Assembly: GCA_017504165.1 (NCBI GenBank)
Contig: JAFVRR010000010.1
Coordinates: 1-64,000 of the forward strand
From: Clostridia bacterium
GTDB lineage: Bacteria; Bacillota; Clostridia; Christensenellales; Borkfalkiaceae
Length of the DNA stretch: 64,000 nt
Direction: 5' to 3'
Shown: positions 16,179-24,807 of the stretch, one piece after another
Layout of the letters: each line of letters starts with the position of its first letter
Position numbering within the stretch: position 1 is the first letter of the stretch
Translations under genes and position numbers: made by a program
The notes under the pieces: model-generated
What the model was told of the DNA's origin: nothing
What the model saw: the letters and a program-made list of their open reading frames with translations, nothing else
Databases searched by the model: none

Positions 16179-16853
16179 ATGGAAAAGAAAGATAAAATTA
16201 CTAAAGCGCTAGTTTATACGTACGTAATATTTTCAATATTATTGTTCGTTTTGGTTTTAATAATCCCTATAACTAGAGAAAAATTTGAATATTTATCTTC
16301 AAATTACCCTTATATTATGGGCTTTATAAAATTTGCATTACTTGCAACGGCGGGTGAACTTATTGCTAGTTATATAATTAGCGTAAATAAGACCGTTCCT
16401 GTAAAAATTGTTTGGAGATTTATTATTTGGGGGCTTATCGGCGTTTGGATTTCTTTTATGATGAAGGTGTTTTCTACCGCCGCTACAAATATGATGACAA
16501 GTGGTACGTTACCTGGCGGAGATAATAATTTTTTGCGCGCTTTATACACCAGCGTATTAATGAACACGTCTTTCGGTCCAACTTTTATGGCGGTACATAA
16601 AATGACGGATAAAATTTTAGAACTTTCGGCTAAAAAAGAAAAAATCACGATGGTTAACGTCGTAACGGGTATTGATTGGAACGCCTTTTTCGGTTTTACA
16701 ATTTTAAAAACAGTACCGCTCTTTTGGATACCTGCGCACACGGTAACTTTCCTTTTGCCACCACAGTATCAAGTAATGATGGCGGCGGCTTTATCCGTAG
16801 CGCTCGGCGTATTTTTAAGTTTAAATAGCAGGAAGAAAATTAAGGAGAACTAA
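16179..16853 (+). CDS. Integral membrane protein, Mpv17/PMP22-like
   Basis: 224 residues with about five or six hydrophobic segments. The C-terminal part WIPAHTVTFLLPPQYQVM followed by a hydrophobic helix ending LSLNSRKK recalls the Mpv17/PMP22 signature (W-P-x-H/Q-x-x-x-F-x-x-P-x-x-x-x-V). It lies between iorB and paaK in the operon with 5-nt and 1-nt gaps, so it is probably a transport or channel function for the same substrate. Function is not established. Confidence 0.65.
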   Translation: MEKKDKITKALVYTYVIFSILLFVLVLIIPITREKFEYLSSNYPYIMGFIKFALLATAGELIASYIISVNKTVPVKIVWRFIIWGLIGVWISFMMKVFSTAATNMMTSGTLPGGDNNFLRALYTSVLMNTSFGPTFMAVHKMTDKILELSAKKEKITMVNVVTGIDWNAFFGFTILKTVPLFWIPAHTVTFLLPPQYQVMMAAALSVALGVFLSLNSRKKIKEN

Positions 16854-16854
16854 G

Positions 16855-18153
16855 ATGAGAAATTATGAAATAGAGACTATGCCTCGCTCTGAACTTGAAA
16901 AATTACAAAGCGAAAGGCTTGTAAATCAAGTTAAAAGAATGTACGAAAGGGTAGAATGTTTCCGCAACCGTATGGATGAAAAGGGTTTAAAACCTGAAGA
17001 CGTTAAAGGTATTGAAGACTTACATAAACTTCCTTTTGCGTATAAAAGCGATTTAAGGGATTATTATCCTTACGGGCTTTTTGCAGAGCCACTTGAAAAT
17101 ATTAGGCGTGTACACGCATCAAGTGGTACGACGGGTAAAAGAATAGTAGTAGGCTATACGGATAACGACCTTGATATGTGGGCAAACTGTATTGCGAGAA
17201 TGCTTGAAGGTGTTGGTATTACTAAAAACGATATTTTCCAAGTATCTTTCGGTTACGGTTTATTTACGGGCGGTTTTGGTTTACACGCAGGCGTTGAAAA
17301 AATTGGCGCAACGGTTATTCCTATGTCGTCGGGAAATACTGCCCTTCAAATTCAAACTATGATAGACTTTAAGGCAACGGCTATTTGTTGTACTCCTTCT
17401 TACGCTATGTATCTTGGCGAAGAAATTGAAAAGATGGGCGTTAAAGACCAACTTTCGTTAAAAGTAGGTATTTTCGGCGCAGAACCATGGAGTGAAAATA
17501 TGCGCCGTGAAATTGAAGATAAACTTGGCATAAAGGCGTACGATATTTACGGACTTTCTGAAATTTTAGGCCCAGGCGTTTCTTGCGAGTGTGAATATCA
17601 ATGCGGTATGCACGTTTGGGAAGACCATTTTATTCCTGAAATTATCGACCCTGAAACTTTAGAAGTGTTGCCACACGGCGAATGGGGTGAACTTGTATTT
17701 ACTACTATCACTAAAGAAGGTTTCCCGCTTATTAGATATAGAACGCGTGATATATGTTCGCTCAACTATGAAAAATGTAAATGCGGAAGAACTCACGTTA
17801 GAATGAGGAAACCTAGCGGTAGAAGTGACGATATGCTTATTATTAGGGGCGTAAACGTATTCCCATCGCAAATTGAAGAAGTTCTTTTAAGTTTAGACGG
17901 TGGCAATATCACTCCTAACTACTTAATAAAAGTTGATAGAATAAACAATACAGATACTTTCGAGTTAGACGTAGAAATGAGCGAAAGCATGTTTACCGAC
18001 GACGTTAAGAGTATATCTAAAGTAGAAAAAGAAATTACCGAAAAACTCCGTTCTGCGCTTGGGCTTGGCGTAAAAGTACACCTTGTAAACCCTAAGAGCA
18101 TTCCTAGAAGTGAAGGTAAAGCAAAACGCGTATTAGATTTACGTAAACTTTAA
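16855..18153 (+). CDS. paaK: Phenylacetate-CoA ligase
   Basis: 432 residues, the usual PaaK length. The adenylation motif ASSGTTGK is at 88-95; also YGLSEILGPGVS, RTRDICSL and RGVNVFPSQIEEVL. It activates arylacetates to CoA thioesters. It is commonly adjacent to iorAB, where the aryl-acetyl-CoA is either product or substrate. It is followed by an ACT-domain protein, another usual neighbour. Confidence 0.92.
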   Translation: MRNYEIETMPRSELEKLQSERLVNQVKRMYERVECFRNRMDEKGLKPEDVKGIEDLHKLPFAYKSDLRDYYPYGLFAEPLENIRRVHASSGTTGKRIVVGYTDNDLDMWANCIARMLEGVGITKNDIFQVSFGYGLFTGGFGLHAGVEKIGATVIPMSSGNTALQIQTMIDFKATAICCTPSYAMYLGEEIEKMGVKDQLSLKVGIFGAEPWSENMRREIEDKLGIKAYDIYGLSEILGPGVSCECEYQCGMHVWEDHFIPEIIDPETLEVLPHGEWGELVFTTITKEGFPLIRYRTRDICSLNYEKCKCGRTHVRMRKPSGRSDDMLIIRGVNVFPSQIEEVLLSLDGGNITPNYLIKVDRINNTDTFELDVEMSESMFTDDVKSISKVEKEITEKLRSALGLGVKVHLVNPKSIPRSEGKAKRVLDLRKL

Positions 18154-18168
18154 TAATGGGAGAAATAT

Positions 18169-18609
18169 ATGATAGTAGAACAAATTTCAATTTTCGTAGA
18201 AAACAAAATGGGTAGACTTCTTGCTATTTCTGAAATTTTAGCAAAAAACAATATTGATATTTCGGCGTTATCTCTTGCTGACACGGAAGACTACGGTGTG
18301 CTTAGAATGCTCGTTAGCGACCCACATAAAGCAAAAGAAGTATTAAATCAAAACGGCATTATTTGTAAAGTAACGGAAGTTTTAGCCGTTGCTATCGACG
18401 ATAGGCCGGGCGGATTCTATAATTCTTTAAAAATCTTAACGGATAATCACGTAGATATTAAGTATATGTACGCTTGTATCTCTCACGAAAAGGGTAAGGC
18501 AATTATGGTTTTACGTGTAGATGACGTAAACGGCGCAAACAAACTTATTCACGATAACGTTAAAGATATAGTCGACCCGTCTGAAATATATCGCTTATCT
18601 GCAAAATAA
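18169..18609 (+). CDS. Tandem ACT-domain protein
   Basis: 146 residues with two ACT domains (about 1-68 and 69-146): IFVENKMGRLLAISEIL and AIDDRPGGFYNSLKIL are the amino-acid-binding turns. It probably senses an aromatic amino acid and modulates the ligase or IorAB. Such proteins are often encoded with paaK and iorAB. Confidence 0.88.
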   Translation: MIVEQISIFVENKMGRLLAISEILAKNNIDISALSLADTEDYGVLRMLVSDPHKAKEVLNQNGIICKVTEVLAVAIDDRPGGFYNSLKILTDNHVDIKYMYACISHEKGKAIMVLRVDDVNGANKLIHDNVKDIVDPSEIYRLSAK

Positions 18610-18627
18610 TTACATAGGTAATAAAAA

Positions 18628-19926
18628 ATGACGAATAAAAAGAATTTTTGGTTAGTACTTGTAGTATTTAGTTTAGTAGGTCAAGTTGCTTGGGTTGTAG
18701 AAAATATGTACTTTAACGTATTTATCTACGAAATGTTTAACGCCTCTGCCGAGCAAATTTCATTAATGGTCGCTCTTTCCGCCGTTTCGGCAACGGTAAC
18801 GACCTTGTTTATGGGTGCATTGTCTGACAAACTTGGCAAAAGAAAAGTATTTATGGCTGGCGGTTATATCGCTTGGGGTATAACTATTTTATCCTTTGCG
18901 CTTATAAGAGAAGATATTATCGGCAGTGTTTTCGGGTTAAGTAGCGCGGTAACTTCCATTTGCATAACGCTAGTTATTATAATGGACGTTGTAATGACCT
19001 TTTTCGGCTCTACCGCGAACGACGCCGCGTTTAACGCTTGGCTTACCGACGAAACTGATAGTACTAATAGGGGAAAAGCGGAAGGCGTTAACGCTATGAT
19101 GCCACTAGTTGCAATACTCGTGGTGTTTGGCGGATTTATGTCTTTCGATTTATCCGTAGAGTCTAGTTGGACGCTTATTTTCGTTATTTTAGGCGTGCTT
19201 GTTATAATTATAGGCGCGCTTGGGTTCTTCTTCATAGAAGAAAAGGTGGAAAAAGTTAGTGAAAACGCCAATTATTTTGCAAATATTTTTTACGGATTTA
19301 GACCTAAAGTAATTAAAGAAAATAAAATGCTTTATTTTTGTTTAATTGCATTTGCGATATTTGGTATTTCTATTCAAATTTTTATGCCGTATTTAATTTT
19401 GTATTATACCGAGTCTTTAAAGATGGACAACTACGTTTTAATTATGGCTCCCGCTATTATTTTAGCATCGGTATTTACCTTGTTTTACGGTAGGGTTTAC
19501 GATAAACTTGGTTTTGAAAAGTCGGTATTCCCAGCCCTTTTAACTTTAATTGTCGGCTATATTTTATTATACTTCTTTAAATCTACTGCGCTAGTGTTTA
19601 TCGGTTCACTTCTTATGATGTGCGGATACCTTGCGGGCATGGCAGTATTCGGCGCGGTTATAAGGGATAATACCCCACCTAAAAAGGCTGGTATGTTACA
19701 GGGCTTAAGGATCTTTGCGCAAGTTTTAATACCTGGCGTAATCGGTCCGTTTATAGGTGCAAGCGTACTTAAAAATGCGGAAAAAATCGTGAATAACGAC
19801 GGTACTACGTCGTTCATTCCAAACGAAAATATTTTCTTATCCGCTTTAATAGTTGCAATAATTTTAGTTGCATTGTTATCGGTTGTATTTTTCTTTAAAA
19901 ATAAAAAAGAAAATTCTAATGTATAA
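18628..19926 (+). CDS. Major facilitator superfamily transporter
   Basis: 432 residues with 12 predicted membrane segments and the MFS loop 2-3 motif GALSDKLGKRK. Last gene of the T-box operon, ended by a strong terminator. Given the context it may import an aryl acid or amino acid; a sugar:cation symporter-like subfamily is also possible. Confidence 0.85.
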   Translation: MTNKKNFWLVLVVFSLVGQVAWVVENMYFNVFIYEMFNASAEQISLMVALSAVSATVTTLFMGALSDKLGKRKVFMAGGYIAWGITILSFALIREDIIGSVFGLSSAVTSICITLVIIMDVVMTFFGSTANDAAFNAWLTDETDSTNRGKAEGVNAMMPLVAILVVFGGFMSFDLSVESSWTLIFVILGVLVIIIGALGFFFIEEKVEKVSENANYFANIFYGFRPKVIKENKMLYFCLIAFAIFGISIQIFMPYLILYYTESLKMDNYVLIMAPAIILASVFTLFYGRVYDKLGFEKSVFPALLTLIVGYILLYFFKSTALVFIGSLLMMCGYLAGMAVFGAVIRDNTPPKKAGMLQGLRIFAQVLIPGVIGPFIGASVLKNAEKIVNNDGTTSFIPNENIFLSALIVAIILVALLSVVFFFKNKKENSNV

Positions 19927-19951
19927 TCAATACAAATTTAAATAAAACTTT

Positions 19952-19991
19952 AAAAACTGGACATTTTCTTCAAAAAATGTCCAGTTTAATT
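19952..19991 (+). terminator. Terminator of the T-box operon
   Basis: A perfect 14-bp stem AAACTGGACATTTT/AAAATGTCCAGTTT (19954-19967, 19974-19987). A decayed relative of the same hairpin lies at 50361-50405. Confidence 0.85.
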
Positions 19992-19992
19992 A

Positions 19993-20021
19993 TTGAACAA
20001 ATAAAACAGCCGTGATATAAT
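19993..20021 (+). promoter_or_regulatory. Promoter
   Basis: TTGAAC (19993-19998), 17-bp spacer, TATAAT (20016-20021), directly after the preceding terminator. Confidence 0.75.
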
Positions 20022-20057
20022 AATAAAAAATCCAACAAATCTATAAATGAGGGGAAA

Positions 20058-21485
20058 ATGGAAAAAGTCATTAACTTATCTAATGAAAAAGAATTTTTTT
20101 GGGACGAGTATCTTATTGATACTAATTTAACTACGGCTACTTTAGAAGTGGAAAATCCTAAAAGGTGTGAAGAGAGATTTGCTTTCGATATGGGTAATGA
20201 AAAGGAAATAGCAATTAGTTATCCGTGTACTTTAAAGGATAATAATGGCTATAAAACTTATTATTACGTATGGAACAGTTTGGGCGATTTTGCCACTGCA
20301 AGGGGATATTTAGCCGTAATAGAAAGTAAAGATGGTATTAATTGGTATAGACCTAATTTAAACTTTTTAAATCATCCTGAACTTGAAATAAATAACGCCG
20401 TTTTAGATAATATATACGACGGTTTATTTGTTTTTTATGATGAAAATCCACTTTGCAATCATAAAGAAAAATATAAAGCAGTAGGGGTATATTATACAGA
20501 AAACGAAGTAGGCGAAAAGAAAAGAGCGCTTTGGTGTTTCGTTTCTGAAGACGGGTATCATTTCACTATTAAAAATATGATAACTGATAAAGGCTTTTTC
20601 GACTCTCTTAATACGGTTATTTTTAGAAATGGAGAATACGCTTGTTATTTTAGGGGGTATCATAAGCCTATTGATAATCCTAACGGAAAAAGTATTCGCG
20701 ATATTAGGGTTATATATTCTAAAGACTTTATAACTTGGTCCGAACCTAAAATGATAGAGTTTTCAGACGGTTTAGACGAACCTTTATATACAAACAACGT
20801 TCAAATTTATCCGAACTGCAAAAATAGGTTAATAGGTTTTCCCGTGCGTTATACTGAAAGGCAGGCGTGGACTGAAAATATGGAGCAAATTAAAAGCGCT
20901 CAAGTAAAAAAATCAGCAATGAAAGAGCACGAACAACGCGCAGGATTAGCGGTCACAGATTGCATTTTTATTTGTAGTAGGGATGGCAATTTTTGGCATC
21001 GCTTTAACGAAGCCTTTTTAACCCCAGATTACGAAAATGATAACAATTGGATTTACGGCGATTGTTATTTTGCTTACGGTCTAATAGACAGTGGTAAAGA
21101 AAAGTATTATATGTACGCGCACGATAATCATAGAAGTAGGGGTTTAAAGAAACCGTTTATTAGATACGAAATAAGAAAGGACGGGTTTGCTTGTATTAAA
21201 GCAAAATCAAAAGAAGAAGTAGTCGTTACAAAGCCTATAATATTTACGGGGAATAATTTACACGTCAATTTCAAAACTTCTGCTAAAGGTTATATTTACG
21301 TGGACGTTTTAGATGAAAATTGCAATATTCTTTCGACAATTTCTAGTTTTGAAATTTTCGGGGATAATATTGATAGAAAAATTTCATTTGCAGACGGTAG
21401 TGATTTTTCCAAGTATCAAAACACTAAAATAAGACTTCGTTTTAGAATGAGTGAGGCAAAATTATACTCTATGTGGTTTGAATAG
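20058..21485 (+). CDS. Predicted five-bladed beta-propeller glycosidase-like protein
   Basis: 475 residues, SD AGGGG. Repeating blades contain the phrases ESKDGINWYRP, VSEDGYHF, YSKDFITWSEP and CSRDGNFWHR, i.e. the S/K-x-D-x-x-x-W repeats of GH32/43/117-type propellers. There is no signal peptide, so it is likely intracellular or not a secreted glycanase. The ~75 C-terminal residues form a beta-rich accessory part. Substrate unknown; the next gene, convergent, is an aldose epimerase. Confidence 0.65.
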   Translation: MEKVINLSNEKEFFWDEYLIDTNLTTATLEVENPKRCEERFAFDMGNEKEIAISYPCTLKDNNGYKTYYYVWNSLGDFATARGYLAVIESKDGINWYRPNLNFLNHPELEINNAVLDNIYDGLFVFYDENPLCNHKEKYKAVGVYYTENEVGEKKRALWCFVSEDGYHFTIKNMITDKGFFDSLNTVIFRNGEYACYFRGYHKPIDNPNGKSIRDIRVIYSKDFITWSEPKMIEFSDGLDEPLYTNNVQIYPNCKNRLIGFPVRYTERQAWTENMEQIKSAQVKKSAMKEHEQRAGLAVTDCIFICSRDGNFWHRFNEAFLTPDYENDNNWIYGDCYFAYGLIDSGKEKYYMYAHDNHRSRGLKKPFIRYEIRKDGFACIKAKSKEEVVVTKPIIFTGNNLHVNFKTSAKGYIYVDVLDENCNILSTISSFEIFGDNIDRKISFADGSDFSKYQNTKIRLRFRMSEAKLYSMWFE

Positions 21486-21516
21486 AAAAAAGAGTTCGAT
21501 AATCGAACTCTTTTTT
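21486..21516 (+). terminator. Bidirectional terminator
   Basis: An 8-bp core stem GAGTTCGA/TCGAACTC extended by A6/T6 on the flanks. It serves both the propeller gene and the convergent galM. Confidence 0.85.
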
Positions 21517-21521
21517 ATAGT

Positions 21522-22550
21522 TTATTTTTCAATTTTTAATTCGTAAGTAGTTTTAGAATAGAATTCTTCGCCCGCTTTAATAAACGGAGTTGGGAAGTGT
21601 GGGTGCTTTGCCGCGCCAGAGTAAGTTTGGGTTTCTAAGCAAAATCCCGTTCTATATCCGTATTTTTCGCCCTCTAAACCAACCCTTTCCGTTAAGAAGT
21701 TAGATGTGTAAAATTGAAGGCCTGGTCTATCGGTATAAACGCTAAGAGTAAGGTTTGTTTTAGGGTTTTTAGCAACTGCAACCTTTTCATATTCTTTAAA
21801 TGAAGATAAGCAGTAGTTAACGTCGTAACCGCCCATTAACTTTAATTGGTCGTTATCGGCGTCAATATCTTTGCCGATAGGTTTAAATTCAGTAAAGTCG
21901 AACGGAGTACCTTTAACAGATTTGATTTCGCCCGTCGTATGTAAATGTTCTTCGGCAAGGGTAATGAAAGAAGAGTTGATTTTAAGTTCCGTTTCAAGTA
22001 AATCGCAACCAACGTTAAAATATGCGTGGTTTGTTGGGTTCATAATAGTATTTTTATCAGAAACCGCAAAGAATTCCATAGTTAAAGCGCCTTCAACTAA
22101 GGTGTATTTAACTTTAAAGTTAACGTTTCCTGGGAAACCGCCGTCCATATCGGGAGAGAAGTATTTTAAAGTGATAGAGTTTTCTTCTTCGTTAACTTCT
22201 TCCACTTCAAACATATGCTTGTTAAACGCTGCCGCGCCACTGTGAAGGTTGTTCCAGTCGTTAGTGAGCGGAACTTCGTATTCAACGCCCGATAAAACGA
22301 ACTTGCCACCTTTAATTCTGTTTGCGTTTCTTCCAACTAGCGCGCCGAAATTGCCGTTCATAGTTTCGTATGAAGTAATATCGTCGTAACCGTAGTTTAC
22401 GTTGAGCATTTTGCCGTCAACTAAATACTTAAAAGTTTGCCAAGTAGCGCCGTAAGTTAAAATAGACGCCTCGGCAACGTCGGTTTTCAAAACGTATTTA
22501 TATACGTCTTCATTTTTTTGTGTTTTGCCAAAATAAATTTTTTCTATCAT
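21522..22550 (-). CDS. galM: Aldose 1-epimerase (galactose mutarotase)
   Basis: 342 residues from the ATG at 22550 (GGTGG just upstream); a longer reading to 22616 runs through the promoter and is rejected. Seen: YGATWQTF, GRNANRI, NNLHSG, NPTNHAYFN (catalytic His), and the C-terminal ETQTYSGAAKHP with the catalytic Glu. It interconverts alpha and beta anomers of hexoses in the cytoplasm. Confidence 0.93.
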   Translation of the reverse strand: MIEKIYFGKTQKNEDVYKYVLKTDVAEASILTYGATWQTFKYLVDGKMLNVNYGYDDITSYETMNGNFGALVGRNANRIKGGKFVLSGVEYEVPLTNDWNNLHSGAAAFNKHMFEVEEVNEEENSITLKYFSPDMDGGFPGNVNFKVKYTLVEGALTMEFFAVSDKNTIMNPTNHAYFNVGCDLLETELKINSSFITLAEEHLHTTGEIKSVKGTPFDFTEFKPIGKDIDADNDQLKLMGGYDVNYCLSSFKEYEKVAVAKNPKTNLTLSVYTDRPGLQFYTSNFLTERVGLEGEKYGYRTGFCLETQTYSGAAKHPHFPTPFIKAGEEFYSKTTYELKIEK

Positions 22551-22587
22551 AGTCCACCTATAAAATTTATAAATTTTTGATACCTTA

Positions 22588-22616
22588 ATAATAACAATTT
22601 TCGCCTTTATAGTCAA
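22588..22616 (-). promoter_or_regulatory. Promoter of galM
   Basis: On the - strand TTGACT (22616-22611), 17 bp, TATTAT (22593-22588). Confidence 0.75.
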
Positions 22617-22670
22617 GTAAAAAGGAATACCTTTATTAACTATTAAATATATTAGTATACGGGTAAAATT

Positions 22671-22934
22671 ATGGGTTTTTCTGATAATATTTTTAGTCTA
22701 ACGGGCGGTCTTTCGCCTTGTAAGTATAGAATAACGGTTTGCGGGGATAACGGCGTTTACGTAGAAGGGGTTTTTCGCATTTTAGATATAGCCGAAAAGC
22801 AAATAGTACTAAAGGTAAAGGGCTATAAAATTAAATTTATAGGCGAAAATTTAAAAATATCTTCTTACTATGAAAACGACGCGAGCATAAAAGGCAATAT
22901 TTTATCAATAATTAAAGAAAGGGATGAAAAATGA
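22671..22934 (+). CDS. yqfC: Sporulation protein YqfC (YabP/YqfC family)
   Basis: 87 residues. GFSDNIFSLTGG, an internal beta-rich region, then LKVKGYKIKFIGENLKI are diagnostic of YqfC, a small protein known from sporulating Firmicutes. It overlaps yqfD by 4 nt (ATGA), and the pair precedes phoH as in Bacillus and Clostridium. It implies that the organism, or a recent ancestor, forms endospores. Confidence 0.92.
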   Translation: MGFSDNIFSLTGGLSPCKYRITVCGDNGVYVEGVFRILDIAEKQIVLKVKGYKIKFIGENLKISSYYENDASIKGNILSIIKERDEK

Positions 22935-23827
22935 AAAAGGGACGGCTTTTTTGCGAGTTTACGATATCTGGCACAAACTTAAAATATTTAATAGGATATT
23001 TGCAAAATAAAAGTATAGGGGTATTCAATTACGTAGAAGTGGACGATAAAACGTCAAAAGTTTTGATAGATTATTGCGATAGACGTAAATTTTTTGCCAT
23101 TTGCAAAAATATGTGTTATAATATAAAATGCGTAAAATATAAAGGTATGCTTTCCCCCTTTATTATAGCCTATAAAAATATAGGCTTAATAATAGGTTTA
23201 GCCCTTTTTATAATAACTGCATTGTATTCTAGCGACTATATTTTACGCGTTGACGTCGGTGGTAGTTATTATGAAAGCGAGATACTTTCTATTTCTAAAG
23301 ACTACGGCGTAGATGTTTATAAAAAATTTTCTAAAGCGAATATTGCGGGGTTAAAGCAAAAACTTCTTTCCTTAAACCCTAGTATTTCCTTTATAAGTAT
23401 AGACAAAAAGGGAAATACTTTAAATATAAACGTAGTATCAAGCGAAAACAACGATACTTTATTTAACAAAAACTCTACCGATTTATTAAGCCCCGTTAAC
23501 GGCGTTATTGAAAGCGTAAGCGTTTTAAGGGGAACTGCGCTTGTAGAAAAGGGGCAAGAAGTTAGTATAGGTACGCCGCTTATCGGCGCGTATACGATAG
23601 GTAAAGAAGATAAGATTTTTCCCACTTATATAGTTGGAAGAATAACCGTACTAGAAAAAAAGGTTAAATTTTATAAACTTTCTACCGTAAATGAAGAGAA
23701 TATCAAAACGGCAGAGGCAATATTAAAATTTAATGAAAATGACGAAGTAGTTTCGATAAATAGCTGTAAAGTAGATGGCGGTATTGAAGTTTTAATCACG
23801 ATAAGGCACGTTATCGTAGGAGGATAA
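22931..23827 (+). CDS. yqfD: Sporulation protein YqfD
   Basis: 298 residues, shorter than the ~400 typical of the family. N-terminal soluble part, one membrane helix (about 84-102), then an extracytoplasmic region with VDVGGSYYESEIL-like sequence. YqfD sits in the mother-cell/forespore membrane system in sporulating Firmicutes; its biochemical role is unknown. It overlaps yqfC. Confidence 0.88.
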   Translation: MKKGRLFCEFTISGTNLKYLIGYLQNKSIGVFNYVEVDDKTSKVLIDYCDRRKFFAICKNMCYNIKCVKYKGMLSPFIIAYKNIGLIIGLALFIITALYSSDYILRVDVGGSYYESEILSISKDYGVDVYKKFSKANIAGLKQKLLSLNPSISFISIDKKGNTLNINVVSSENNDTLFNKNSTDLLSPVNGVIESVSVLRGTALVEKGQEVSIGTPLIGAYTIGKEDKIFPTYIVGRITVLEKKVKFYKLSTVNEENIKTAEAILKFNENDEVVSINSCKVDGGIEVLITIRHVIVGG

Positions 23828-23828
23828 T

Positions 23829-24800
23829 TTGAAAAAATACGAAAGCCTTTTAAAAATAAATAATCCTAAAACCGTAGCCGAACTGTTAGGCGTATTTGAT
23901 GAGAATTTGAACGTCATTATGTCGGAAACGGGGGTTGTAATTTTCCTTGACGGCGACAATTTGGTGATAAGTGGCGAAAAGGAAAACGTAGAACTTGCCG
24001 AAAAGGTTATTAAAAAACTTATGGACATAATAGAAACGGGCGAAAAAATAGACAAGGCGCGCGTAATTTACCTGCTAGAACTTTCTAAAAACGGCGATTT
24101 AGAAGGTATAGAAAAGGTGGTAAGCGGTGTCGTTGCCATAACTTCTAAAGGCAAGCAAATAAAATGTAAAACGCTAGGTCAAAGAAAATACGTTGATGCA
24201 ATCAATAAAAACACGGTAGTTTTCGGCGTAGGTCCTGCGGGTACGGGTAAAACTTATCTTGCCGTAGCCCTTGCATTTACCGCGTATAAAAATAAAGAGA
24301 TAGAAAAGATAATTCTCACTCGTCCAGCCGTTGAAGCGGGGGAAAAACTTGGTTTTTTACCGGGCGATTTGCAAAATAAAGTAGACCCTTATTTAAGACC
24401 GTTATACGATGCGTTACAAGAGATGTTCGGGTTAGAATCTTATCAAAAATTAATCGAAAAAAACGTAATAGAGATTGCCCCGTTAGCATACATGCGCGGT
24501 AGGACTTTGAACGACAGTTTCATTATCTTAGATGAGGCGCAAAACACAACGGTTGAGCAAATGAAGATGTTCTTAACCCGTATGGGCGACGGCAGTAAAA
24601 TGGTAATAACTGGCGATATTACGCAAATCGACCTTCCCGAAGGTAAAAAAAGCGGTCTTAAACACGCCGTATCAATTTTAAACGATATTAAAGGCATAGA
24701 AATTATAAACTTAACCTATAAAGACGTAGTGCGCCATCCGTTAGTTGCGGAAATCATTAAAGCGTACACGAAAAGTGAAAATAAAAAAGTAAACAAATAG
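23829..24800 (+). CDS. phoH: PhoH family ATPase
   Basis: 323 residues. TTG start chosen because TAGGAGGA lies 6-8 nt upstream. Walker A in GVGPAGTGKTYLAV and Walker B in FIILDEAQN; the N-terminal KH-like part is characteristic of PhoH/YlaK-type RNA-associated ATPases. It follows yqfD directly and precedes the HD phosphodiesterase and ybeY, the conserved Firmicutes order. Confidence 0.93.
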   Translation: MKKYESLLKINNPKTVAELLGVFDENLNVIMSETGVVIFLDGDNLVISGEKENVELAEKVIKKLMDIIETGEKIDKARVIYLLELSKNGDLEGIEKVVSGVVAITSKGKQIKCKTLGQRKYVDAINKNTVVFGVGPAGTGKTYLAVALAFTAYKNKEIEKIILTRPAVEAGEKLGFLPGDLQNKVDPYLRPLYDALQEMFGLESYQKLIEKNVIEIAPLAYMRGRTLNDSFIILDEAQNTTVEQMKMFLTRMGDGSKMVITGDITQIDLPEGKKSGLKHAVSILNDIKGIEIINLTYKDVVRHPLVAEIIKAYTKSENKKVNK

Positions 24801-24807
24801 GATAAAT

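Noticed and set aside
22551-22616. N-terminal extension of galM to 22616
   Set aside because: It would run through the galM -35/-10 boxes; ATG 22550 has GGTGG upstream and begins the conserved domain.
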